From MWAR01 sp035388825 (GTDB taxonomy: Bacteria; Muiribacteriota; Ozemobacteria; Ozemobacterales; Ozemobacteraceae), in the NCBI GenBank assembly GCA_035388825.1, contig DAOOQQ010000017.1:1-64000 (forward strand): DNA of 64,000 nt. Direction: 5' to 3'. Made by a program: the position numbers and the translations under genes. Below are positions 1-8,419 of this stretch, piece after piece; the stretch's first letter is position 1; the number at the start of each line of letters is the position of its first letter. The notes beneath the pieces are model-generated. The model saw only the letters and a program-made list of their open reading frames with translations. It made no database searches and was not told the DNA's origin.

Positions 1-1424
1 CCGAGAATCTCCTCGAGCTGCCCGAACACGCTCCCGACGGTGTCGGCCTGAGCCCGGTGGAACGAGCCGCCCGACAGCTCGGCGAGTCGTCGCAGCGTTG
101 CCACATCCGGCTTTTTGCCGTATCCGATCGTGAAGACCGGCACCCCGGCCGCCCGCACGGCATCGAACATCTCGCCCGGCGTGGCCTTGCTGCCGGGGCC
201 GGTGTCATTGTGATTCGCGTCGAACCCGTCGGTCAGCAGCACGATGGCACGCCGGTCGTGGCCGGCCGCGCGTTCGAGGCCCAGCAACACCGCATCATTC
301 AGGGCCGTCGCGCCGTCTGCCTTGATGTTCCCGAGCGTCTTGAGCAGGGCCGCTCGCCCCTTGGCTGCCACCGGTTTCGGCTTTGTGTCGAAATCGATCA
401 GCTCGATGAGGCTGGATTCCGGAAGTTTTTTGAGAAAGGCGGACGCCGCCGCGAGCACCTGTTTCAGGTCCCCTTTCATCGACCCCGACGAGTCGAGCAG
501 AAGGACGAGCCGCAGCGGCGTGGCGACGGGCCGCACATCCGTCACCGTTCCCGGCGAACCGCCTTCCGTCAGGCTCAGGTCGGCGGGCGCGATCGTCCCG
601 GTCCAGCCGGGCGTCGAGAACCGTACCGACACATCGGCCCCCGCCGTCGCGACCGACCGGATCCTTAGCCCCGAAACGCCGGCTGTGCCCGTGGCTTCGA
701 GGCTCCCGAGGATCGGCCAGTTCTCGACGACGGTGGTCTTCCCCTCGGCCACGGGGACGAAGCGGGTCGCCATGTTGACGCCGGCCTCCGAGGCATCGGC
801 CTGGAGCTTCCAGAGACCCGCGGGAAGCGTGAACACCACATCGCCCCCGGGGGTCACATCATACCGCGGCGCGTCGCTGCGGAACTCGGGGTGTTCGAAC
901 TCGACGAGGTCGCCCGGGGCATGGTCGAGTTCGGGACGAAGACCGGCACGTGCCGCTTTCCGCACGATCAGCGTGCCGTTCCGGCCCGTGAAATCCGCGT
1001 TCGGAAGCGGCCCCAGGTCGACGATTCCGACGGTTCCGCCGACCGTTTCCGTGGCGTTGTTCGTCAGCACGACCCGCTGCGTTGCCCCGATCTGGGGAAG
1101 CGCGTCGAACAGCGTCGAGGGGCCGGCCGTCCCTTCGATCGTGCCGCTCTGCCGGATCGAGACGCTGCTTCCGTCGCCCGCCTTCGCCGCTGTTGCTTCC
1201 AGCTCGAGAACCGCCGAGGCGGGTATCGAGAACCGCAGCCCGAGATACCGTTTCCCGTCATGACCGAACTCGAGGGCCAGTCTGCCGGAAGCACCCACCG
1301 TGAACGGCTGGGCCTCGCCCGCCGAGAGCTGCTGGAGGGGCCCTTCCGATGCCCCCTCCTCGTCCTCCGCGCGTGCGGTCCGACTTCCTGCGGCGGTGAG
1401 CAAGACCACGGACAACAGGATCAC
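1..1424 (-). CDS. Secreted VWA-domain protein, 3' end cut by window edge
   Basis: Read on the minus strand, this frame is open from about 1424 to the window edge. The C-terminal part is a von Willebrand factor A domain: it has the MIDAS motif DSSGSMKGD, then the strand-loop TALNDAVLLGLE and LLTDGFDAN, and ends near VFTIGYGKKPDV. About 310 residues precede the VWA domain and look like a beta-rich secreted region (repeated V/T strands). The N-terminus is a hydrophobic signal-like stretch (VILLSVVLLTAAG) ending near ARA. The start is uncertain: the in-frame GTG at 1424 has no clear ribosome site, and an upstream ATT would give a better n-region. Such proteins act outside the cytoplasm in adhesion or complex assembly. 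The open frame on the opposite strand here is a shadow. Confidence 0.75.
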   Translation of the reverse strand, partial: MILLSVVLLTAAGSRTARAEDEEGASEGPLQQLSAGEAQPFTVGASGRLALEFGHDGKRYLGLRFSIPASAVLELEATAAKAGDGSSVSIRQSGTIEGTAGPSTLFDALPQIGATQRVVLTNNATETVGGTVGIVDLGPLPNADFTGRNGTLIVRKAARAGLRPELDHAPGDLVEFEHPEFRSDAPRYDVTPGGDVVFTLPAGLWKLQADASEAGVNMATRFVPVAEGKTTVVENWPILGSLEATGTAGVSGLRIRSVATAGADVSVRFSTPGWTGTIAPADLSLTEGGSPGTVTDVRPVATPLRLVLLLDSSGSMKGDLKQVLAAASAFLKKLPESSLIELIDFDTKPKPVAAKGRAALLKTLGNIKADGATALNDAVLLGLERAAGHDRRAIVLLTDGFDANHNDTGPGSKATPGEMFDAVRAAGVPVFTIGYGKKPDVATLRRLAELSGGSFHRAQADTVGSVFGQLEEIL

Positions 1425-1458
1425 GAGACATCGATGAAAAATCCGCTGATTATAATAT

Positions 1459-1490
1459 CTAATGCTATAATATAAAACAGGATGATGGGA
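1459..1490 (-). promoter_or_regulatory. Possible promoter for the VWA gene
   Basis: On the minus strand a TTGCTC element lies about 16-17 bases before a TATATT/ATTATA run. This is a strikingly AT-rich patch in GC-rich surroundings, some 40-60 bases upstream of the proposed GTG start. It is a sigma-70-like match by eye only. Confidence 0.3.
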
Positions 1491-1549
1491 GCAATGCTGC
1501 GACGGGATCATGGGTGCCTCCGAGGAATGTGATTGTGGGGTGAAGCCGG

Positions 1550-2956
1550 TCAGCTCCCCGTGGATGCGGTTGAACTGGCCGGGGAGTTGCCGGTGACGGC
1601 GGAGTTGCTCTTGTCACGGATGAACCCGAGGATGTCGGGGATCTTTTCCTGGAGGATGGCGGCGATCCGCTTCAGGTTGGGGAGGCGGTCGAACCACAGG
1701 GAAGGCGACTGGACGAACACCAGCTCCTGGTCCACCAGCCGCACCAGGAAGGGGTTGCGGCCCCGGCCCAGCGTCTTCATCCGGTCGAGGAAGCTCCGGT
1801 ACTCCTGGGCGCCTTCCGGCCGCGTGGGCAGGATGGCGGCCACCCGGTAGATGTCCATCAGCTTCTGCAGGGTCTGGAGCTGGCGCTTGCCGCCTTTGTA
1901 CCGGCTCAGATCGCTCTCGAGCAGGCTGTAATAATAGTACCGCGACTGGATCAGGCTGCCCGCGAAATGTTCGTAGATGATCCGGTAGGATTGCAGCTGC
2001 CCCTGAAGCGCCATTGGGTCGAAGCCGCTTCCCGTGCCGGCTGTGAACCTGCCCTGCTGCTTCAGCTCGGTGAAGGCGGGCACCAGATACGCGCCCACCT
2101 GGAAACACCGCTTGGCGAGTTCATACCAGAGGCGGGCGAGGGTGAGCCGGTGCTCATACTGAGCGTCCAGGCTCGTGGCCGGCGTCAGGCACAGCCGCTG
2201 CTTCGTTTCGGCGATCTTCTCCTTCTGGCGGCGGAACCCCTCGGAGCCGATGAAATCCTGCGTCAGCAGAGCGATTCGGCCGAGTGCCCGAATCGTCTCG
2301 ACGTTTTCCCCAATCTCCGTGGCCAGTTCCGGGATCGTTTTGCCCGACCGGCCATACACCTCGGCGGGAATGCGGGCGTCGAGGGCCGGCTCGTCGACGG
2401 CGGCGGCCAGGTCGGCTTTCTTCTCCTCGGCCGGAGAAAACAACTGGCAGGTCGATCCGAACTCGCCTTTGCCCGTCTGGGTCTGCCAGGTGAAGTCCAG
2501 TCTGCACGTGACGAGATTGCTGTCTTCGCCGTTTCCCGGCGGGGCGATACGATTCCCCGACAGGCCGAACTTGAACTTCCGGATGTCGTCATAGAGAGGT
2601 TGCATCTGCTTGCCTATAGAACCATCCACGACCGGGTCGATGGTGCCCCAGGGCTCCTTGCGATCCTCGAGATACGAGAAGAACACGGAACGCCCGTCCG
2701 TGATCTCCTGGGGAACGGGTGACGTGCCTTCCACCCCGATGGTCTCGAGGCCGTAGGGATTCATCGCCATCTCCTCGATCAGGTCCTCGAGCACCTTCTG
2801 CGAGAGGATGATCGCGTTCAGGTGATCCGAGGAGAACTGGATCTCCTTCCGGCCGGAACGCAGGGTGGAAACCAGCATGGTTCCGATCACGGCCAGGATC
2901 CCGAGGCCGACCAGGATCTCGACGAGAGTCACGGCGCGCCGGCGGGAACGGTTCAT
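1550..2956 (-). CDS. Type IV pilin-like (pseudopilin) protein, long form
   Basis: A 468-residue protein whose N-terminus (basic MNRSRRRA, then VTLVEILVGLGILAVIGTM) is a class III prepilin signal. The conserved glutamate sits five residues into the hydrophobic helix, the typical substrate of prepilin peptidase. The glycine at -1 is replaced by alanine, as sometimes occurs in minor pilins. The remaining roughly 430 residues are far longer than a pilin head and are mostly helical and charged. Expected location is inner membrane or a pilus/type II-like pseudopilus. Its ATG overlaps the stop of the preceding pilin gene by four bases, so the two are translationally coupled. It is the last gene of the run starting near 9268. 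Confidence 0.7.
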   Translation of the reverse strand: MNRSRRRAVTLVEILVGLGILAVIGTMLVSTLRSGRKEIQFSSDHLNAIILSQKVLEDLIEEMAMNPYGLETIGVEGTSPVPQEITDGRSVFFSYLEDRKEPWGTIDPVVDGSIGKQMQPLYDDIRKFKFGLSGNRIAPPGNGEDSNLVTCRLDFTWQTQTGKGEFGSTCQLFSPAEEKKADLAAAVDEPALDARIPAEVYGRSGKTIPELATEIGENVETIRALGRIALLTQDFIGSEGFRRQKEKIAETKQRLCLTPATSLDAQYEHRLTLARLWYELAKRCFQVGAYLVPAFTELKQQGRFTAGTGSGFDPMALQGQLQSYRIIYEHFAGSLIQSRYYYYSLLESDLSRYKGGKRQLQTLQKLMDIYRVAAILPTRPEGAQEYRSFLDRMKTLGRGRNPFLVRLVDQELVFVQSPSLWFDRLPNLKRIAAILQEKIPDILGFIRDKSNSAVTGNSPASSTASTGS

Positions 2957-3513
2957 TCGAGCCCTCCCAGGTTCATCAGGCCGATGTGAGCCAGGAACTG
3001 GAACTCGTCCTGCTCGTGGATGACCGCTGCGTTGACCTGGACGCCGTTGGGCGAAAGGCTCGTGAAGGTCATGCCGCGAACCGCGTCGAGAAGCACCTTC
3101 TCGTTCCTGGAATCATATGAGCCAGTATAATTCGTGCGATACGAAACGAGCTTGTAGACGCGCCGGTTCAGCTTCTCCGATGCGGGATTGTTCGGCTCGA
3201 GATACAGGATGGTCGTGCGGTTCACGATGTCCTTGAAGATCAGGAAGGGAAGCGTTTCGCCGGTATACGGCCGGACCAGTTCCGTCCCCTCCCGGACCTG
3301 CTCGACGGCCTTGTCGAACGCGCGCCGGGCCTCCATCTGCAAGTTCGTCTGGGCCGACATCGCTTTCTGCGACTTGCCGACCGACTGCATGAACCGCATG
3401 CCGATCGTCGATACCGACACGACGATGCCGATCACGACCAGCAGCTCGATCATCGTCACGCCGGCACGGATCCACAGGTCGCGACGCTGGCGAGAAGCGG
3501 AGAACTCGTTCAT
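2953..3513 (-). CDS. Type IV pilin-like minor pilin
   Basis: About 186 residues with a prepilin N-terminus: a short basic leader, then VTMIELLVVIGIVVSVSTI with the conserved Glu of the mature fifth position. After the helix comes a helical neck (SQKAMSAQTNLQMEARRAF) and a beta-rich head (FLIFKDI, TTILYLEP, KVLLDAVRGMTF), the layout of PilW/GspJ-type minor pilins. I take the ATG at 3513 rather than the GTG just before it because a GGGGGGAAG site lies upstream. It is coupled to the long pilin-like gene downstream and separated from the PilX-like gene by a few bases. The three probably form a minor pilin set that primes pilus assembly; that is inference from family layout. Confidence 0.7.
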   Translation of the reverse strand: MNEFSASRQRRDLWIRAGVTMIELLVVIGIVVSVSTIGMRFMQSVGKSQKAMSAQTNLQMEARRAFDKAVEQVREGTELVRPYTGETLPFLIFKDIVNRTTILYLEPNNPASEKLNRRVYKLVSYRTNYTGSYDSRNEKVLLDAVRGMTFTSLSPNGVQVNAAVIHEQDEFQFLAHIGLMNLGGLE

Positions 3514-3517
3514 CACG

Positions 3518-4987
3518 TCAGCTTCCCCCCTGTGTGCCGCCGTTCGCTGCAGCTTCGGCCTCTTCCTGGGCTTTTTTTTCAGCCTCTTCCTTGGCTTTCA
3601 ACTCCGCGAGCTTCGCCTTGGCGTCCTCGATGGCCTGTTTCACCGAGTCCACCACGGCCTGGAGAGCCTTTTCCGCCTCGGCCTGCGCCGTGGCGACCTC
3701 GGGGGTTTTGGAAAACGTGTCGATCTTGTCCATCAGATCGTTCGTGGCCTGCTGGGACTTGGTGAGGCCGTCCAGCGTCCCGACCCAGCCATCGAGGAGC
3801 TCCTGGGCGGCGGCTGAGTTCGTCAGTCCTGCTGTGATCTCCTTGCTCTTGCCGAAATCCTCGAAGGCCCGGGAAACGCCCCCGACGATATCCTGATAGG
3901 CCGTGACCATCGTGGAGGAGACCATCTCCTCGGTCGCGCGTGCCGCTTCTGCGCTGGGCGCGTTCAGAAGGTTGGAACTGGCCAGCGACACCAGCTCGTT
4001 CATGCCGGCCATGGCTTTGTAGCGCGCTTCCTCGGCTTCGTTCAGGATCGGATTGGCCTCTGCCCAGTTGCCTCCCGTTCCCTCATCGGCAACGTCCTTG
4101 CCGGTGTTGTATTTCTCGTTCGCGAGCTTCGCCGCATCCGTGATCGTCTTGACCTGCTTGTTCAGATCGAACATCGACGCGTCGGTGGGGATGGGGGCAG
4201 CGGGCATCGTCGGGAACGACGGATCAACCGGAAGCGGGGTCGAAGGGCCGGGGCCGGGACTGGTGGGCACCTCGCCGTTGGTGGGCGGAGGAACGACGGG
4301 GAAGGTGGGCGCCGGCCTGTTGGGGTAAGGGGTGTCCCCGGGATTCGACGGATACGTCTTCGTGAAGGGGGTCGGTGCCCGGCCCCCGAGCTGTTCCAGC
4401 GCCTGTTTCGCCGTCGTCACCGGGTCCAGCGTCACGGCCATCTCGTCGGATTTCTTCTGGTTCGCAGCGCGCTCGGCCAGCAGATCGTCGACGGTCCGGG
4501 AAAAGCGCGAGGGACCCGCGGCTGCAGGGAAGTCACCCGACTCGCCCGCCTTGAAAAACTCGACGATGATCCGGTTCGAGACGTCGAGCAGATCGTCGTT
4601 GAAGGTGATGCGCCAGAAATACAGGCGCGATGCGCCGGCCAGCGAGGTCTTGACGTAGATGTCGGCCTGGAACGGGTGACCGGGAGTGTTCTCGACGAAC
4701 AGATCGTAGGTGCCCCCTTGCAGCGGCACCCCGGTTTCCCGGTATGGGGCGGTGGCGAAGGGGCGCTGGGCCCAGGCGCCGGCATGGATCTTTGCCAGAA
4801 GTCTGGACATGGCCGAGTAGGCCAGCAGAAACGACCACTGATTGTTGCTGGAATGGAACACCTGGCTCTTGAGCCCCTGGTTCATGGTCGAGATCGAGGT
4901 GACCATGCCGATCACCAGGATGAGGGCCAGGAACGCGATGGGGAGAGCCACCCCGCGACGGCGGGAGTTCGTGCCGGAGGCGATCAT
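3518..4987 (-). CDS. PilX-like pilus assembly protein with proline-rich linker and coiled-coil tail
   Basis: A 489-residue protein. The N-terminus (SRRRGVALPIAFLALILVIGM) is a basic leader plus hydrophobic helix of PilX/GspK-like minor pilins, without the usual Glu at +5. A globular domain follows to about residue 150. Next comes a low-complexity proline/threonine linker (about 205-260, with PPPTNGEVPTSPGPGP) and a long helical region ending in an Ala/Lys/Glu coiled coil (about 420-485). The start is supported by a GGGAGG site. The disordered linker and coiled tail are unusual for a minor pilin and suggest a surface-exposed extension. It lies 21 bases after the FecR-like gene. Confidence 0.6.
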   Translation of the reverse strand: MIASGTNSRRRGVALPIAFLALILVIGMVTSISTMNQGLKSQVFHSSNNQWSFLLAYSAMSRLLAKIHAGAWAQRPFATAPYRETGVPLQGGTYDLFVENTPGHPFQADIYVKTSLAGASRLYFWRITFNDDLLDVSNRIIVEFFKAGESGDFPAAAGPSRFSRTVDDLLAERAANQKKSDEMAVTLDPVTTAKQALEQLGGRAPTPFTKTYPSNPGDTPYPNRPAPTFPVVPPPTNGEVPTSPGPGPSTPLPVDPSFPTMPAAPIPTDASMFDLNKQVKTITDAAKLANEKYNTGKDVADEGTGGNWAEANPILNEAEEARYKAMAGMNELVSLASSNLLNAPSAEAARATEEMVSSTMVTAYQDIVGGVSRAFEDFGKSKEITAGLTNSAAAQELLDGWVGTLDGLTKSQQATNDLMDKIDTFSKTPEVATAQAEAEKALQAVVDSVKQAIEDAKAKLAELKAKEEAEKKAQEEAEAAANGGTQGGS

Positions 4988-5008
4988 GCGTATCCTCCCG
5001 GATGGATG

Positions 5009-5686
5009 TCAGCGCTGATTGATAGCAGGTGCTTTACTTCCAGGGTTGAACAGGGATTCCAGCGTGAAGGGATCGAGTTCGGTGGGCTTGCCCGGAGCGG
5101 CTCCGGCAGCGGTAGTCACCTGCTGTCCCGGTGTCAACTCGACCGAGCCGCCGGCGGCGGCGGTGAAGCGCACCTTGCCTTCCTGCAGGGTCACCACGGT
5201 CTGCTGGGCCGTGACATCGAGGCGGAACACCGTGCCCAGGACGGCGGTGACGCCGTGCGGGGTCTCGACGCCGACGGAGTTCTGCTGGGGCGTGACGCGA
5301 TACCGCGCCGAACCCGTTTCCTGGCGGCCGAGGGCGGTCTGTGCTTTGATCTCGAAAAAGGTTTCGGGCTGAAGGGCGACGTCGGTTCCATCGGCATACC
5401 GGATCAGGGCCTGGCCGTCCTCTCCCGTCCGGATGGCGCTGCCGACGGCAAGCTGCTGATCGGCGGTAACGGCGGCGAACGCCGTCGAGCCGGCCAGACG
5501 GATTTCGACCTTGCCCTGGAGGGCTTTCAGTGATGCAACGGGGGTGCCCCCGCCGCTTCCGCCGCACCCCGCAGCGATCAGGGCCGATGCCAGGAGGGAA
5601 AGAACAAGAAACATACGAGAAAATCTAAATGCATTATGATAGGTATGCAAAAGGATATTGCGACGTGCTGGCTCGTGTCCGATCAT
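5009..5686 (-). CDS. FecR-like lipoprotein
   Basis: A FecR/LysM-type beta domain: GKVEIRLAG, QQLAVGSAIRTGEDGQALIRY, GTVFRLDV, LTPGQQVTT. A lipobox, LIAAGC, precedes a Gly-rich linker, so the mature protein is probably a lipid-anchored periplasmic protein. I chose the ATG at 5686: a GGAGG site sits six bases before it and it begins one base after the stop of the phosphatase gene (coupling). A shorter alternative is the Met at 5614, right before the hydrophobic segment. Classical FecR is an anti-sigma regulator with an N-terminal cytoplasmic helix; that helix is absent here, so a sensory or structural role alongside the CHASE2 phosphatase is more likely. Confidence 0.75.
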   Translation of the reverse strand: MIGHEPARRNILLHTYHNAFRFSRMFLVLSLLASALIAAGCGGSGGGTPVASLKALQGKVEIRLAGSTAFAAVTADQQLAVGSAIRTGEDGQALIRYADGTDVALQPETFFEIKAQTALGRQETGSARYRVTPQQNSVGVETPHGVTAVLGTVFRLDVTAQQTVVTLQEGKVRFTAAAGGSVELTPGQQVTTAAGAAPGKPTELDPFTLESLFNPGSKAPAINQR

Positions 5687-5687
5687 C

Positions 5688-7634
5688 TCATTCCTCCGGT
5701 CGTCCATCCTTCTCTTGTGCGGTCGCGGCGGCTCGCCGATGGAGCAGAAGCAGCGTCACGTCGTCACCCGGCTCAAGTCCCTGGCCGTGCGCCCGCACCT
5801 TTCCCAACAGCTCCCCGACCGTCTCGGCATTCGGAACGAGAGGCGCCCGGGCAGCAAGCAGATCCTTCCATGCAGGGTACCCCAGAGGGGCCCCCTGGCG
5901 GTCGATCATTTCGACCACCCCATCAGTATACAACACCAGGGTGTCTCCGGGAAAGAATTCCATTTCGACCGGTATGACACGCGTGGCTGCCCGCACACCG
6001 AGAGGCAGCCCGGGTTTCCCGATCTCCTCGACCGTGCCCCCGGCGCGGACGATCATGCTCGCGACATGCCCGGCCGATATCAGGGTGAGCCGGTGCGCCC
6101 GATGTTCGAGCCGGCAGAAGACGCCGGTCACCATCTTCCGGCCCCGGAACAGGCGGAACAGCAGCGCGTTCAGCCGGTCCACCGCCTGGTCGAGGGAAAA
6201 CGATTCCCGGTCTTGCTGCAGGGTGATCGACGCCTTGAGTATCGAGGCGACCATCGCCGCTCCGATCCCGTGGCCGGCGACGTCGTTGACCAGAAACACC
6301 GTCTCCTCCTCGCCGACGGGGAGCACGTCGAAGTAATCACCGCCGGCCGCGCTGCATGGCTGGCAGCAGCCGTAGCTTGTATACTCTTCGCTATTCCAGA
6401 TGGGCGGGGGAAAGAGCTGGCGCTGGACCTGTCCTGCCGCGGCCGCTTCGGCCTGAAGGGTTTGCAGCGAGAGGAGCTGCACGAGGCGTACCAGGGCGAT
6501 GCCCGACAGCCCGGCCACCAGAAGCCCGGCCAGCAGGGGAAACGGCGGCAGGGCGTGGCCGGCGGCGAACAATGCGAGCGCCCAGCCGAGGCCGCCGAGG
6601 GCCGTTCCGGCGGTGAGGGCCGACCAGGGCCGGTTGGGGCGGGCCCGGACGAGGCCGGCACCGGCCAGGAAGCCGAGAAGGACCAGCACCAGCCGCCAGC
6701 CGCGCCCCTCGTGCTGGACGATCAGGCGCCGTTGCACCAGGGTGTCGGTACAGGCGGACAGCAGGCGCGTGCCCGCCATCAGTCCATGGCAGGTTCGGTG
6801 GAAATCGTGGAGGATCGGCGCCGTGACGCCCAGAAACACGGTTTTCCCGGTGAGTGCCCCGGCCGGGATGCGTCCTTCGAGAAAATCCCGTGCCGAGAGC
6901 GTGGGAACGGCCCCACCGCGGCCGGCGAAGGCGATCAGGCCGCGGGAGCGGCCTTCCTCGTCGGGGGGGGGCAGGGGGGAAGGCTCCGAGCCCAGGAGAC
7001 GGGCCATGGACAACGCGCAACTGTTCAGCTCCATCTGTCCATCGCGGAGCACGAAGGAACGGACGATGCCGTCGGGATCGACCCAGGCCCAGACGAACCC
7101 CTCGCCGGCCGCGGCCTGGCGGAAGAGAGGGGCGCTGCGGAAGTGCCGTTTCTGTCGGCCGAACTCGGTCTCCTGCCGCTCGAGCAGAGAAATGAGATGG
7201 ACATTCCCCAACCGGCGCAGCGTCTCGGCCAGCGCCCGATCGCCGGCCCCGCCGTCGGCCGGTTCGAGGTGCTGCAGCAGGATGTCGAACACGATCGCAC
7301 GCGGTCCCGCCGCGCCGACGGCCGCGAGAAGCCGCGCATACCGGTCCCGGGGCCAGGGCCACCGGTCGGTCACGGCGGCCAGCGTCTCGGTGTCGATTCC
7401 GACGATGACCAGGTCGGGATGCGGTGCCCGCCAGGGCGTGGCGAGCCGCGTGACCAGATCAAGCGCCGCCCGGTCGAACCCGGCACCGAGGTCGGGAATC
7501 CCGGCAACGACGAGCAGGACCGCGGCTGCCGCCGCAATCCACGACAGCAGCCGCTTCCGCCCCAGAAGTGCTTCGAGCCGGGCCCGGGTGACCTCTTCTC
7601 CGCTTCCGGGCGAGGTCGGTGTGATGGAGCTCAC
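5688..7634 (-). CDS. CHASE2-domain PP2C-type (SpoIIE/RsbU-like) serine phosphatase
   Basis: A 648-residue membrane signalling protein. One N-terminal membrane helix (LLSWIAAAAAVLLVVAGI) is followed by a periplasmic CHASE2 domain of about 250 residues (DLVIVGIDTETLAAV, WPWPRDRYARLL, AIVFDILL, GKTVFLGVTAP). Three more membrane helices lie at about 300-390, then a linker and a C-terminal PP2C/SpoIIE domain (AAGGDYFDVLP, LVNDVAGHGIGAAM, GDTLVLYTDGVVEM, GDDVTLLLL) with the metal-binding aspartates visible. Such enzymes dephosphorylate anti-sigma antagonist proteins in partner-switching pathways. The GTG start overlaps the previous stop (GTGA). The RsbW-like ATPase at 13.4-13.8 kb could belong to the same pathway, by inference. 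Confidence 0.88.
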   Translation of the reverse strand: MSSITPTSPGSGEEVTRARLEALLGRKRLLSWIAAAAAVLLVVAGIPDLGAGFDRAALDLVTRLATPWRAPHPDLVIVGIDTETLAAVTDRWPWPRDRYARLLAAVGAAGPRAIVFDILLQHLEPADGGAGDRALAETLRRLGNVHLISLLERQETEFGRQKRHFRSAPLFRQAAAGEGFVWAWVDPDGIVRSFVLRDGQMELNSCALSMARLLGSEPSPLPPPDEEGRSRGLIAFAGRGGAVPTLSARDFLEGRIPAGALTGKTVFLGVTAPILHDFHRTCHGLMAGTRLLSACTDTLVQRRLIVQHEGRGWRLVLVLLGFLAGAGLVRARPNRPWSALTAGTALGGLGWALALFAAGHALPPFPLLAGLLVAGLSGIALVRLVQLLSLQTLQAEAAAAGQVQRQLFPPPIWNSEEYTSYGCCQPCSAAGGDYFDVLPVGEEETVFLVNDVAGHGIGAAMVASILKASITLQQDRESFSLDQAVDRLNALLFRLFRGRKMVTGVFCRLEHRAHRLTLISAGHVASMIVRAGGTVEEIGKPGLPLGVRAATRVIPVEMEFFPGDTLVLYTDGVVEMIDRQGAPLGYPAWKDLLAARAPLVPNAETVGELLGKVRAHGQGLEPGDDVTLLLLHRRAAATAQEKDGRPEE

Positions 7635-8413
7635 TCGATCTCGATGCGGTCGACCCAGTGGGAGAAGCGGCCGGCGAACTGGTCATGCTCGACCACGAGC
7701 TGGATGAGGCCGTCGGCCGGGGAGAGGGGCTGGCCGTCCCGCTGCCAGGCGAGCAGGATGCGGTTCTTCGCGGGGTCGATGCGGAAACTGCCGGTTGCGG
7801 TGTCGGGGGCGTTCAACCAGGCGGTGATCTGGGCGATCTCGTCCTCGCTCACCCGCTCGGGGCCGTAAAACTTCACGTCCCCATGGTTGGCGCGGAGCAG
7901 GGCGCCGATGAGAGGGGCGGGCAGGGAGCGGTTCACGAGGGCCGGGGCGGCCTTCTTCCCGGGCGGGGCGCTTCCCTCGCCATCGGCACCGTGGCACTCG
8001 TTGCACCCCTTGACGGCATACAGCGCCCGGCCGCCGGAGAAGTCGCCGAACAGCTCGCCGGCGCGGAACGAGACGGTCCAGCCGTCGATGCTCTTCACGA
8101 CGATCCGCTTCTGCGCTGCTTCGGGGTTGTCCAGTCCCGGTGCGGCGGAGAGCAGCGGAGCGCGCAGGTCGGCGCCGGCCCAATCATGCTTCCCGAGCGG
8201 CCCCTTCTTCGTGCCGACGGGCTCGTATCCGGAGACCGTCTCGACCGGGAGTTTCTGCAGCTCGGCGAGGGTGAGCACCGTCGTCGCCGTGCCGTTCACG
8301 ATCGTGATCGTGTTCGAGCCGCTCGCCGTTGCCGGATCGGCGGCGAACGCGCACGGGACGAGGACGATGAGGGCGAGGATCAGGAACAGGCCGCGCAGGG
8401 ATCGGGCGTTCAT
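7631..8413 (-). CDS. SUOX-fold-like periplasmic protein with inserted monohaem cytochrome c domain
   Basis: 260 residues with a clean signal peptide (LFLILALIVLVPCAFAAD). Residues about 30-120 (LTLAELQKLPVETVSGYEP, RIVVKSIDGWTVSF) resemble the N-terminal part of molybdopterin-binding sulfite-oxidase-fold domains. The last 30 residues (LIQLVVEHDQ ... HWVDRIEIE) resemble the end of the same fold. Between them is a compact class I cytochrome c segment with one CNECH haem site at about residue 137 and a following helix EDEIAQITAWL. The haem domain thus seems nested in the pterin fold rather than appended. No conserved cofactor cysteine is obvious in the SUOX part, so it may be a pseudo-enzyme. 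It lies six bases after a tungstate/molybdate binding protein gene. Confidence 0.6.
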   Translation of the reverse strand: MNARSLRGLFLILALIVLVPCAFAADPATASGSNTITIVNGTATTVLTLAELQKLPVETVSGYEPVGTKKGPLGKHDWAGADLRAPLLSAAPGLDNPEAAQKRIVVKSIDGWTVSFRAGELFGDFSGGRALYAVKGCNECHGADGEGSAPPGKKAAPALVNRSLPAPLIGALLRANHGDVKFYGPERVSEDEIAQITAWLNAPDTATGSFRIDPAKNRILLAWQRDGQPLSPADGLIQLVVEHDQFAGRFSHWVDRIEIE

Positions 8414-8419
8414 CGCCGG

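Noticed and set aside
244..1263. Long plus-strand open frame over the start of the window
   Set aside because: It is a shadow of the minus-strand VWA gene, whose MIDAS and VWA strands are unmistakable; the plus frame is Arg/Ser/Pro-rich without family features.
5658..7868. 736-codon plus-strand open frame opposite the CHASE2-PP2C gene
   Set aside because: High GC leaves long antisense frames open; the minus strand carries the recognisable domains, so this is not a gene.
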